A stretch of DNA of 64,000 nt, taken from NCBI GenBank assembly GCA_964404765.1, contig CAYOLL010000006.1:7347-71346 (forward strand), written 5' to 3'. The stretch is from CAYOLL01 sp964404765 [NCBI: uncultured Gemmatimonadota bacterium]. GTDB taxonomy: Bacteria; 4572-55. A program made the translations under genes and the position numbers. Below the pieces are notes generated by a model. That model had not been told where the DNA came from and ran no database searches. It saw only the letters and a program-made list of their open reading frames with translations. Positions 36,308 through 44,630 of the stretch are shown piece after piece; the stretch's first letter is position 1; every line of letters starts with the position of its first letter.

Positions 36308-37162
36308 ATGATCTGTCTTCAACCTGCAACTTTCAACTTTGAACTTTCAACTTTGAACTCTCTCTACCAATTTACAAATACGACATTGGCTTATTCGATC
36401 CGCAAACCCGTTTTACAGGATCTGAATTTTACCATTGCCGCCGGCGAATTCATCGGCCTTATCGGCCCAAACGGCGCCGGTAAAACGACGCTGCTAAAAG
36501 CCTTAGCCGGTTTGATCAGGCCGACTGCCGGTCAAAGCGCGTTTTGTGATCAACCGTTGGCCGGCTACACCCCGTTAGCATTGGCGCGAAAAATTGCGCT
36601 GGTACAACCGCTTCAACCCATTGAGTTTGATTTTACGGCCGAGGAAATTGTGCAAATGGGCCGCTTTCCCTATCTCAAACGGTTTGAGTGGGAACGACCC
36701 GGCGACCGGAATATTGTTGATGCCGCCTTTGCCCAAACGGCGTGCGGCCATTTGCGCCATCGTCCTATCTCGCAGCTCAGCAGCGGCGAGTTGCAACGGG
36801 TTTTGCTGGCACGGGCGCTGGCGCAAGAGCCGGCCGTTCTGCTGCTGGATGAGCCGACCGCGCATCTCGATCTGCAGCATCAATTGTCCTTTTTCCAACT
36901 GCTAACCTACTTGAATCGGGCGCACAATTTAACACTCATTGCCATTTTGCATGATCTGAACAACGCCGCGCTTTTTTGCCGGCGCTTAATGCTGCTGCAT
37001 CAACACGTTATTTATGCCGACGGCGCCCCGGAGCACGTCTTAACGCCGCCGATCTTAGCCACAGTTTATGGCCGACAAATCCTTGTCGGACAACATCCCG
37101 TTGAAAACAGGCCGCAAGTCTTTCTGCCCGGGTACTCAGACAATTCTACAGCCTTTTCGTAG
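36308..37162 (+). CDS. ABC transporter ATP-binding protein, siderophore/cobalamin (FecE/BtuD) type
   Basis: A 284-aa ATPase. Walker A is GPNGAGKTT (53-61), the Q loop is in VQPLQPIEFDF, the signature is LSSGELQRV, Walker B is AVLLLDEPTAHLD and the switch His is in AILHDLNNA. The type feeds metal-chelate or B12 importers. No permease or binding protein is adjacent, so it is an orphan here. The first 16 residues come from a tandem repeat (AACTTTCAACTTTG twice, 36328-36355), so translation may start at the TTG at 36353. Confidence 0.88.
   Translation: MICLQPATFNFELSTLNSLYQFTNTTLAYSIRKPVLQDLNFTIAAGEFIGLIGPNGAGKTTLLKALAGLIRPTAGQSAFCDQPLAGYTPLALARKIALVQPLQPIEFDFTAEEIVQMGRFPYLKRFEWERPGDRNIVDAAFAQTACGHLRHRPISQLSSGELQRVLLARALAQEPAVLLLDEPTAHLDLQHQLSFFQLLTYLNRAHNLTLIAILHDLNNAALFCRRLMLLHQHVIYADGAPEHVLTPPILATVYGRQILVGQHPVENRPQVFLPGYSDNSTAFS
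36328..36355. repeat. Two exact tandem copies of a 14-bp unit
   Basis: AACTTTCAACTTTG occurs at 36328-36341 and 36342-36355. The unit length is not a multiple of three, and it lies within the proposed 5' end of the ABC ATPase gene. Confidence 0.6.
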
Positions 37163-37207
37163 CTCGATACGTATGTCCGGAGTAATTCTGGCCACAAAGT
37201 CACCAAG

Positions 37208-39385
37208 TCACAAAGGCTTATAAAATCGGGGTTTAGACTCCATTACTCCATTACTCTCTGCTTGTTTTTTCAGCGTTGCGCCGACGTGTTCGGTGCTGAT
37301 CAGCTCCAGCAAAACGTTCGCTTCTTTAATCTGCCATAAAAATTTTGCCCCACCAACCGCGTTCTGCTGGGCTAAAATATCGCCTTTCATTTCGTAAGTC
37401 CCGCCGAGTTGTCCGGCAATTTTCGGCAAAGCCTCAAGGTTGCCCTCCGAAGTCAGCCGAATCTGCCCATTGGCCGCATCTTCAATCAGGACAATAAAAT
37501 GCTGTGGATTCTGCGCCAGCGTAACTTCCCAGCGTCCGTTCAGTTGCTTTGCCGATCTGCTTGGGTTCAGATTGAGAACGGCTGTTTCCATTGGCGTCGG
37601 AAGTTCGGGCGAATGCTCTCTGGCCCGGATTTTTGGCACAACCGTAGGTTTGATCATTGTCCGTTGCAATTCGTAGACGGCCTCAGGCACCGCCGCGCTC
37701 TGCAGTCGTAGATTTTTGATCTGCCACCGCAGCCCATCGTCCTCCGGTGAGTATGATTGCAGCATTCGGAGTTCGCGCCCGTTAAAAAAATAAATCCCGG
37801 CATACGCGACTTCCTCCGGCGTAAAATGATACTGATCCCGCCCGGTCATGGTTAGCGACAATTCAGCGCTCATACCGGTAGTATTATAAAGCATCCATCT
37901 GCCGGTCAGATCAATATATTGGCTTTTTTTAGCCGTAGAGGGTGCGCTCCGGCCACCGGCGAAACGCACCATCACGATGCCCTCTTCCTTCCCATGCAGC
38001 GTAAATTTGAGGTCATAAATTGAGAGTTCGCCTTGCGCGGAAACCAGGCTGGCCCCGCGGATATCGTACTGACCTCCGTAAGGCGAGCCGTCGGGATCGC
38101 ACTTAAGCTGTTCGCCTGCAATCGTTAAGGTAATGGAATCAGGCAGGTTTGTCGTTGCCTCGGTTTTGGAAAGCAAATACCAGGACCCTGCCAACCCGTC
38201 AGGAGAATAGGTAAATGCGTTTTGCAACGACGGTTCTTTGTAAGCGTAAACGCCTGTTGATAAGGATTTGCTGACGCGCAATGTTCTGGCAATTTCCTGC
38301 CAGACCTCTGTGCCGACTCGCGCCGAAAAAATCAGATTCATTCCAACCAGAAAACCAAAAATCAGCAATAGCTGCCACCAGTTGGCCGGACCGCGCTGTA
38401 CTACAAAGCTTTTGGCCAATCGGTCGTGCAGACCTTGCATTTTACGATCATAGGCCGCCGCAAAGAGTCCGACACCGCCCATTAATCCCGTAAGCAGCTT
38501 GAAGATAAAACGAATGCTGCCTTGTAATAACGACAAACGATCACCTACATGATCGGTCACAGCCAAACCTAACAGCTTTTTTCCGTAAGTCGCCTGTCCG
38601 GCCGACATTTCCAGCAGACAGAAATAGACCCAGGGCAGAGCAATTGCCACCGCAATTAATAACGCCACCGATTGATTGCGCGCCAGAAAAGGCAGCGCCA
38701 CCAAATATACCAGCAATACTAATGCCCAATCAACCAAAGCAGAGCCGATTCGTTGCGGCAGCGTCGCGTAATCCTCTTCAATCAGCAAGCCATTGCACAG
38801 ACTACAGCGGTACGCGCCGGCGAAATTCTTCTTGCCGCAGCGTGGACAGATCGGCTCGGCGGCATCCTCCTGATCCGGTGATTTTGGACGTCGAACCGCA
38901 ATTGATTTCTTGGGGGAAGATGCCGGCTTCTCGTTGGGCAAAGATGCGGGCGTTGTTGCGATTATCGAGGCAGTTATATCTTGAGGCGCATCATTGTCCG
39001 GCGGATTGGTCGGTTCAGACTTTGCCGAAACAGGCGCGGGCTCTTGTTGTGGCGGCGCAACATGCGTGACAGGCGTTATTAACGGCTCGGATGTGGTCAT
39101 CTTTGGCGCGGCCGTCGCCGGTTTTTCCGGGGGCACGATTGCCGTCGGCGCAGTCATTGGCACAATCTCGATCAACGCGCCGGCTTTTTTTAAGGCGATA
39201 TCATATTTTTGGGCTGTTGCTTCATCCGCGTCTTTTTTGAGCACAACGGTTTTTCCGGAGAAAATGGTGTCGATTTGCTCCGGGGGCAATTTTAGCAACT
39301 TGGCCACATTTTGCCGGACAAGCTCCGCATCATGGCCCTCTATAATTTTTCCGCGAAAAACAACTTTATACAACGCATCGCTCAT
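37208..39385 (-). CDS. RDD family membrane protein with zinc ribbon
   Basis: A 725-aa protein in four parts. Residues 1-78 form a small domain seen at the N-terminus of other RDD-type proteins (YKVVFRGKIIEGHDAELVRQN in pieces, LFSGKTVVLKKDADEA-like). A Pro/Ala-rich linker follows. A zinc ribbon (CPRCGKKNFAGAYRCSLC) is at about 179-196. The RDD membrane domain (about 205-335) has several TM helices. The remaining 390 residues are soluble with two beta-rich modules that resemble each other (GQYDIRGASL and GIYFFNGREL regions). The role of RDD proteins is unclear; ion or compatible-solute exchange has been suggested for some. Confidence 0.85.
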   Translation of the reverse strand: MSDALYKVVFRGKIIEGHDAELVRQNVAKLLKLPPEQIDTIFSGKTVVLKKDADEATAQKYDIALKKAGALIEIVPMTAPTAIVPPEKPATAAPKMTTSEPLITPVTHVAPPQQEPAPVSAKSEPTNPPDNDAPQDITASIIATTPASLPNEKPASSPKKSIAVRRPKSPDQEDAAEPICPRCGKKNFAGAYRCSLCNGLLIEEDYATLPQRIGSALVDWALVLLVYLVALPFLARNQSVALLIAVAIALPWVYFCLLEMSAGQATYGKKLLGLAVTDHVGDRLSLLQGSIRFIFKLLTGLMGGVGLFAAAYDRKMQGLHDRLAKSFVVQRGPANWWQLLLIFGFLVGMNLIFSARVGTEVWQEIARTLRVSKSLSTGVYAYKEPSLQNAFTYSPDGLAGSWYLLSKTEATTNLPDSITLTIAGEQLKCDPDGSPYGGQYDIRGASLVSAQGELSIYDLKFTLHGKEEGIVMVRFAGGRSAPSTAKKSQYIDLTGRWMLYNTTGMSAELSLTMTGRDQYHFTPEEVAYAGIYFFNGRELRMLQSYSPEDDGLRWQIKNLRLQSAAVPEAVYELQRTMIKPTVVPKIRAREHSPELPTPMETAVLNLNPSRSAKQLNGRWEVTLAQNPQHFIVLIEDAANGQIRLTSEGNLEALPKIAGQLGGTYEMKGDILAQQNAVGGAKFLWQIKEANVLLELISTEHVGATLKKQAESNGVMESKPRFYKPL

Positions 39386-39402
39386 GAAAAATCCTCATCC
39401 TG

Positions 39403-40209
39403 CTACGGCTTAAAAATATCGTTCAATACGGCAGCGGCTCGGATAGCAGCCTGCTTCATCCGCAGCTCCAGTAATGGCAGATTTCTATCCTGATAGGCCT
39501 GGCCTAACTGCGGCGTGGGCTCGCTTCCGATTACATAGGCATGGCTGTAGGCGTAACGAGAAGACTCGTTAATCCACACCACCGGGTCGATGGAATACCA
39601 CTCCTGTTGATTTTCGGTGGTGATTTCCTGCCGCAGTTGTTTTGCTTTCAACTCCCAGGGTATATTTTCGTTTTTTAACATCTGAAAATCCCAAACCTGA
39701 TGCAAGTTCCATACGGCGCCGAAGTAATTAACCGGTATAGTATTCCCGCCGAGGTCATCCAATCGCCCGGCGTGAAGCGGCTGATGGGCATCCTGAATAA
39801 AATGAAGCAGAAATTTTAAAGCGTCCTGCTTTTTGCGCTGTGACAGGCGGCTATCTTTTAGCTGTGCCGATAGCTGAAGAATCACTTCCGGCAGACAATT
39901 ACCATCCTGGCAATCACGCGCCCGATCATAACCTACAGTCCCCGCCGGAATATTTACATAATGCCAACTACTGGCGTAAGCATAAGTTGAGTCGCTTCGA
40001 AGCAAATCCGGCCAAATGCTGAATTGGGCAAATGTAGTGTCCTTATCCCCGGCCATCAGGCTGTCGATTTGCCGCAACGCCGACGGCGTCAGATAGGTAC
40101 GGCTGATTTCGCCGATAATTTTATGAGCGTCATAGCCAAAAGCATCGGCCAGCGATGGTACAAAAAAGAAAACAAAAATGCTAACGGCTTTCAAAAAGAT
40201 TTTATGCAT
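39403..40209 (-). CDS. Secreted S1/P1 nuclease
   Basis: A 268-aa protein with a signal peptide (FLKAVSIFVFFFVPSLADA). The mature start is FGYDAHKIIGEI, where the family usually has Trp as its first zinc ligand residue; Phe is unusual. Other ligands are in place: WHYVNIP, HFIQDAHQPLHAGRLDDLGGN (in two parts), and WNLHQVWD. The family degrades single-stranded DNA and RNA in the periplasm or outside the cell using three zinc ions, with the N-terminal amino group as a ligand. Confidence 0.9.
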   Translation of the reverse strand: MHKIFLKAVSIFVFFFVPSLADAFGYDAHKIIGEISRTYLTPSALRQIDSLMAGDKDTTFAQFSIWPDLLRSDSTYAYASSWHYVNIPAGTVGYDRARDCQDGNCLPEVILQLSAQLKDSRLSQRKKQDALKFLLHFIQDAHQPLHAGRLDDLGGNTIPVNYFGAVWNLHQVWDFQMLKNENIPWELKAKQLRQEITTENQQEWYSIDPVVWINESSRYAYSHAYVIGSEPTPQLGQAYQDRNLPLLELRMKQAAIRAAAVLNDIFKP

Positions 40210-40365
40210 AATATAGAACCCAGCGATTTGACAAGTGAATAAAAGTAACGGACACGCAACAAGGTATGCAATCGAATATAAAACTTATTTGTGCCGTTGC
40301 CATACAAAAGTCATTTGAATGCGAAAATGAAGTGGTATTCTGTTTCTTTATGATTTTCGTTTGAG

Positions 40366-40394
40366 TTGACAGGTCGCTCGTTTTGTTGTACCTT
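40366..40394 (+). promoter_or_regulatory. Sigma70-like promoter
   Basis: TTGACA (40366-40371), a 17-bp spacer and TACCTT (40389-40394) lie 40 bp before the start at 40434. The -10 resembles that of icd (TACCAT). Confidence 0.6.
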
Positions 40395-40433
40395 GAAAGC
40401 AGAGTTCAGCGTCAAAAACCAAAAGGAGCCGTT

Positions 40434-42005
40434 ATGAAAAAACTACCGCTTGGCGTCCAATCTTTCGAGGTCTTGCGCGAGGGCGATCACCTTTATGTCG
40501 ACAAGACCGAGCACATTTACCGCTTAATCGACAGGGGCATGTATTACTTTCTGGCCCGTCCGCGTCGATTCGGCAAATCGTTGCTGGTTTCCACATTAAA
40601 GTGCCTGTTTCAAGGACGAAGAGCGTTGTTTGAAGGTCTGTGGATTGCCGAAAATAATGTCTGGGATTGGCAGCAAAATTATCCGGTTGTGTTGTTGAAC
40701 TTTAATGACATCAGCCGTGACACTCCGGAGAATTTAAAGCTTGGTCTGGAACGGACGCTTCATCAGGCTGCCGCCGAATATCAAACCGAATTAGCCGAAC
40801 CGTTGCTGGTTGGTAAATTCAAGGAGCTGATTTTCAAGCTGCATCACAAAACCGAGCGGCCGGTCGTGGTGTTGATTGACGAATATGACAAGCCGCTGAT
40901 TGACCATCTGGGCAAAGGGGCGGCGGCGCTGGAGATCGCCAAAGCCAACCGGGATATTTTGAAAAGCTTTTTTGGCGTGATTAAGGGTGAGGCGTCGCCG
41001 ATCCTGCGTTTTGTCTTTTTGACCGGCATTTCGCGCTTCAGCAAGGTGTCCATCTTCTCCGAGTTGAACAGTCTGAGCGACCTGTCGATGGATCAGCGCT
41101 ATGCCACGCTGCTGGGCTATACCGCCGAAGAATTGCAGCACAACTTTCCGGATCATCTGCAGCAGTTTGCCGCGCAAACGAACCGCACCGTGCCGGAAAT
41201 CAGCCAAAAACTGACCACGCACTACAACGGTTACCGCTTTTCCGCCAAAGACGTGAAAGTCTACAACCCGTATTCGATCCTCAAGGCTTTTGATCAGCAA
41301 GAGTTTGGCAGCTATTGGTTCGAGACCGCCACGCCGTCGTTTCTGGTCAACCTGTTGCGGGAGCGCAACTACCCGCTGTCGCAGATGGAAAATCTGGAAG
41401 TGACCGAATCGGCCTTCGGCGCGTATGATCTGGAAAATCTGCAACCGGAAGCGCTGCTTTTTCAGACCGGCTATCTGACTATCAAGGATTGCGACGACCG
41501 GCTGTTCACGATGGGCTATCCCAATCAGGAAGTGAAGACCGGCTTTACGGAGCGCCTGCTGAACTCATACGCGACGCCTGTCAGCGGTTTGATGAGCGCA
41601 CAGATTTTTCGGCTCAGCCGCTATCTGGAACGCAGCGACCTCGACGCCTTTTTCGAGACGGTCAACGCCCTGTTCGCCACGATTCCGCACGACAAGCTGG
41701 AAGCGGCCAATGAGGCGTATTTTCATACGCTGTTTTACCTGATGGTCGCGGCTTCGGGGGTGGACGCGCGCAGCGAAGTATTGGGTCACAAAGGCCGGAT
41801 GGATCTGGCGGTTATCTTTACCGACAAAGTGTTTGTGGTTGAGTTTAAGTGCGGACAGGGCGTTGAGGCGGCCTTACAGCAGATCAAGGCCAAAGGTTAT
41901 GCAGACCGTTATCGGCAGACCGGACGCGCCGTTTTCCTGCTGGGCATTGACTTTGATTCGGCGCAGCGGCAGGTTGGCGCGTGGAAGGTGGAGACGCAGG
42001 GGTAA
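40434..42005 (+). CDS. AAA-ATPase-like / PD-(D/E)XK nuclease protein (PF09820-PF08011 type)
   Basis: 523 aa from the ATG at 40434, preceded by AAAAGGAGCCGTT. The N-terminus has the family hallmark YVDKTEHIYRLIDRG and the ATP loop RPRRFGKSLL. VVVLIDEYDKPL gives a Walker B. The C-terminus has a PD-(D/E)XK nuclease core, GHKGRMDLAVIF and VFVVEFKCG. These proteins occur in many copies in Bacteroidota and related genomes; a role in mobile-element or defence biology is suspected but not shown. It has its own promoter. Confidence 0.9.
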   Translation: MKKLPLGVQSFEVLREGDHLYVDKTEHIYRLIDRGMYYFLARPRRFGKSLLVSTLKCLFQGRRALFEGLWIAENNVWDWQQNYPVVLLNFNDISRDTPENLKLGLERTLHQAAAEYQTELAEPLLVGKFKELIFKLHHKTERPVVVLIDEYDKPLIDHLGKGAAALEIAKANRDILKSFFGVIKGEASPILRFVFLTGISRFSKVSIFSELNSLSDLSMDQRYATLLGYTAEELQHNFPDHLQQFAAQTNRTVPEISQKLTTHYNGYRFSAKDVKVYNPYSILKAFDQQEFGSYWFETATPSFLVNLLRERNYPLSQMENLEVTESAFGAYDLENLQPEALLFQTGYLTIKDCDDRLFTMGYPNQEVKTGFTERLLNSYATPVSGLMSAQIFRLSRYLERSDLDAFFETVNALFATIPHDKLEAANEAYFHTLFYLMVAASGVDARSEVLGHKGRMDLAVIFTDKVFVVEFKCGQGVEAALQQIKAKGYADRYRQTGRAVFLLGIDFDSAQRQVGAWKVETQG

Positions 42006-42024
42006 CTACGCGGGATCCAGAATT

Positions 42025-42165
42025 GAGTCCACTCTATTAACCGCGAAATACACAAAACACACAAAATACACGAAAATTGAAAACTATAACTCTTTTATTT
42101 TCAACATGTTACCTTTTCGTGCTTTTCGAGTATTTCGTGGTTAAATAGCTTTTTAGAGTGGACTC
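42025..42165. repeat. 141-bp inverted-repeat element (MITE-like)
   Basis: The ends are GAGTCCACTCT (42025-42035) and AGAGTGGACTC (42155-42165). An inner pair TTAACCGCGAAATAC (42037-42051) matches GTATTTCGTGGTTAA (42130-42144) with one mismatch. The interior is A-rich (ACACAAAACACACAAAATAC). It fills the gap between the nuclease gene and nadA. Confidence 0.65.
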
Positions 42166-42169
42166 CGAA

Positions 42170-43267
42170 TTATTTCGGAATTGCCAGCATCCGCTCTAAG
42201 GCAATTTTCGCCCACTCCGCCACCTCTTTGGCCACTTTGATTTGATTGACGATTCGCCCGTCCCGCAAGGCCGTCAAACAGCGATGCAAGTGCATCGGGC
42301 TGATGCGAAACATGGTACTGCACTGACAGGCGTATGGCGAGAGCGGCATAATCTCCAAATCCGGATGCGCTTTTTTGAGCCGCTCGATCAGGTGATGTTC
42401 CGTGCCGATGGCCCATTTTGTGCCGGGCGCGGCTTCTTTTATCTTGGTCAGGATAAAGCTGGTTGAGCCGACAAAATCCGCCTTTTGACACAGATCGAAC
42501 TCACATTCGGGATGCGCCAGAATGCTGACGCCCGGATATTGCCTGCGAAAAAAGTCCGCGTAGCCCGGCTTAAAATTTTGATGCACACTGCAATGACCTT
42601 TCCACAAAATCACCCGCGCCTGCCGAATATCCAGCGGTGAGTTGCCGCCAAACTCCTGCCCCGGATCCCACACTTTCATCCGCTCCAATGGAATGCCAAG
42701 CGCATAGGAAGTATTGCGTCCCAAATGCTGATCGGGAAAGAAAAATATCTTTTGACCCTGCTGCAAAGCCCAGGTAATGACGCCGTGCGCGTTGGATGAC
42801 GTGCAGACTGCGCCGTTATGCCGGGCGCAAAATGCCTTCAGATTGGCGGCGGAGTTGACGTAGGTAATGGGAATGATCGTCTCATCGGTAACGGATGTCA
42901 GCTCATCCCAGGCATCGCTCACCTGATCAATATCAGCCATATCGGCCATGGAGCAGCCGGCTTTTAAGTCCGGCAAAATAACGATTTGATCGTCGCGAGT
43001 CAGTATATCGGCGGTCTCAGCCATAAAATGCACACCGCAGAAGATAATATAGCGGGCATCGGTCGTGGCCGCGGCATGGCGCGCCAACTCCAGCGAATCG
43101 CCGGTTTTATCGGCGTACTGAATCGTCAAATCGCGCTGATAGTGATGGCCCAAAATCAATAAATCCCGGCCCATCGCCGCCTTAATTGCCGCAATTTCCG
43201 CGTGGATAGACGCATCGCCGTCAGACATTTCATTGGCCAGGTCTACATCGTTTGTCAGATGTTCCAT
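42170..43267 (-). CDS. nadA: Quinolinate synthase A
   Basis: 365 aa from the ATG at 43267, which sits 8 nt after GGAGG; a start five codons earlier would hide that site. It condenses iminoaspartate with dihydroxyacetone phosphate to quinolinate for NAD synthesis, using a [4Fe-4S] cluster. Cluster cysteines fit IIFCGVHFMAETADIL, HNGAVCTSSNAHG and YACQCSTMFRIS. The family segments ILGHHYQRD and VYVNSAANLKAFC-like (ITYVNSAANLKAF) are present. nadB and nadC are not nearby. Confidence 0.95.
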   Translation of the reverse strand: MEHLTNDVDLANEMSDGDASIHAEIAAIKAAMGRDLLILGHHYQRDLTIQYADKTGDSLELARHAAATTDARYIIFCGVHFMAETADILTRDDQIVILPDLKAGCSMADMADIDQVSDAWDELTSVTDETIIPITYVNSAANLKAFCARHNGAVCTSSNAHGVITWALQQGQKIFFFPDQHLGRNTSYALGIPLERMKVWDPGQEFGGNSPLDIRQARVILWKGHCSVHQNFKPGYADFFRRQYPGVSILAHPECEFDLCQKADFVGSTSFILTKIKEAAPGTKWAIGTEHHLIERLKKAHPDLEIMPLSPYACQCSTMFRISPMHLHRCLTALRDGRIVNQIKVAKEVAEWAKIALERMLAIPK

Positions 43268-43288
43268 AGATTCAACCTCCATTTAAAG

Positions 43289-43349
43289 CTGGAGTAGCAA
43301 ACTTCAGTTTGCAAACAACTTACGCGCAAACTGAAGTTTGCTACTCCAG
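43289..43349. repeat. Family A inverted repeat (copy 2, perfect)
   Basis: Two 24-bp arms are exact complements across a 13-base loop. The core of each arm is GCAAACTTCAGTTTGC or its complement, bordered by GGAGTA. It lies between the DRGH nuclease and nadA. Confidence 0.8.
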
Positions 43350-43360
43350 CGGGTAGCGTG

Positions 43361-44374
43361 TTAATAGGGTCGGCAAAAAGTGCACGGCTTGTAAAACTTC
43401 TGCACTTCTTCAAAGGTAATAGCCGTCGTCGTTTTCCCCTCTATTTTGGCGCAGGTTTTGCGGTGAAATTTTGCACCGCTCTTGGTCACATAAAACAAAG
43501 TCCCGGCTGGAATTGCCGCACTATCTGCCCGCGCCTGATTGCTGAGGACGACCGGTTGTTCCACGGCATCTTTGCGATTGTCAGCCGGGCTTAGCCACAA
43601 CTTGCTTGGATTAAACCCGCGCTTTTTGGCATCCTGAATCCAGGACGTAAAATCTTTTTGCGCCTCCAGGATATTCTCTTCGGCATCCGGTAAATCGGCA
43701 AAAAAGTCAAGACCGGTAGCCGCTTCAACTTCATCAATCGACACGGCGTACGCATCCAACGGGCCGGGAAATTCCTTATGCGGCATAATAAAGCCAATGC
43801 CTTTGACATCCGGTGTTTTATAATCAACAATCACCTTGTAAAACTGCCCGGGCACACTTACTTTATTTGGCCCAATTGTTTTTGAAATATCTTTAAAGAT
43901 TGGTCCGGCGGTAATATAAATTTCCTCGTTAGCCATGGCCATTTGGCGGGCAAACTCTTCCAGCTCGCCCCAGGCGCCGTCATTAAAGCCATGCAATTGC
44001 GGGCTCATGTTACTCATCAAAAAGGACTCGGACATGGCCTGACGCGACCACTTCATATCCGCCGCCGGAGCCAGATGACCGCGATCATAACCCGAATGCT
44101 TGTAATCTTCCAGCTCGGCGCTGCCGCCGGCAATATCCGGGTCGGGCCGAAAGTCGTCATCACGCTTTATCTGCCCTTTTACTTCGGCGCCGGTCAGTTT
44201 GTAAGCGACCCAATTGGCTTGCTCATGCGTTTCATTATACGACAAAGAATACCCCAAGTGATGGATAATCGTCTCATCTTTCTGCGCTTTCGGCAGCAAA
44301 TCCGCATCCGGCGCGCCAAGCGCGATTGTAGCGGCAAACAGGCTTAACACGGTGGACCATAAAAAATGTTTCAT
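43361..44374 (-). CDS. Secreted DNA/RNA non-specific endonuclease (NUC1 type) with a C-terminal Cys-rich module
   Basis: A 337-aa protein with a signal peptide (LWSTVLSLFAATIALG). The beta-beta-alpha-Me catalytic motif DRGH is at 97-100 in GYDRGHLAPAADM, and the metal-binding Asn is in SNMSPQLHGFN. The last 50 residues form an extra module with FHRKTCAKIEG and YKPCTFCRPY, a Cys pattern found in small metal-binding or Ada-like tails. It probably cleaves DNA and RNA outside the cytoplasm. It is one of two secreted nucleases in this stretch, with the S1/P1 protein. Confidence 0.92.
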   Translation of the reverse strand: MKHFLWSTVLSLFAATIALGAPDADLLPKAQKDETIIHHLGYSLSYNETHEQANWVAYKLTGAEVKGQIKRDDDFRPDPDIAGGSAELEDYKHSGYDRGHLAPAADMKWSRQAMSESFLMSNMSPQLHGFNDGAWGELEEFARQMAMANEEIYITAGPIFKDISKTIGPNKVSVPGQFYKVIVDYKTPDVKGIGFIMPHKEFPGPLDAYAVSIDEVEAATGLDFFADLPDAEENILEAQKDFTSWIQDAKKRGFNPSKLWLSPADNRKDAVEQPVVLSNQARADSAAIPAGTLFYVTKSGAKFHRKTCAKIEGKTTTAITFEEVQKFYKPCTFCRPY

Positions 44375-44555
44375 GCATCGTCATCCTTTTCGTAAAGTGT
44401 TGGTTATTGTATTCGTCAATAAATTAATTTTGGGACGGCAAACTGGAAGCTTGCTAAAGACAAAGTTGTTAACAAAGCTGGCTTTGAAACCTTGAAAGTT
44501 GTCTGATCCAGCCGTCCTTGACGACTGGTGTTATAACCCAATGCTTGGAAGAGAT

Positions 44556-44624
44556 TCAGGCATTATCATACACCGGGCCGGTAGAAAAGCGGCTGATGGC
44601 TGCGGCGATATTGGTTTTGGACAT
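44556..44624 (-). CDS. Possible 22-residue peptide directly after the KilA-N gene
   Basis: ATG at 44624 lies 6 nt after the KilA-N stop, with AGGT at a usable distance, and the frame encodes MSKTNIAAAISRFSTGPVYD then NA before TGA. It could be a small coupled peptide or the N-terminal remnant of a longer lost gene. No family is recognised. The rest of 44375-44630 shows nothing further. Confidence 0.25.
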   Translation of the reverse strand: MSKTNIAAAISRFSTGPVYDNA

Positions 44625-44630
44625 GCGGCT

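Noticed and set aside
42025-42165. CRISPR-like array in A-rich repeats
   Set aside because: The ACACAAAA-type strings are irregular and short, with no constant spacer length and no cas gene in the window.
44556-44624. AbiEi-like antitoxin start after the KilA-N gene
   Set aside because: The 22-residue frame loosely recalls such starts, but the match is too short to support; it is listed only as a possible peptide.
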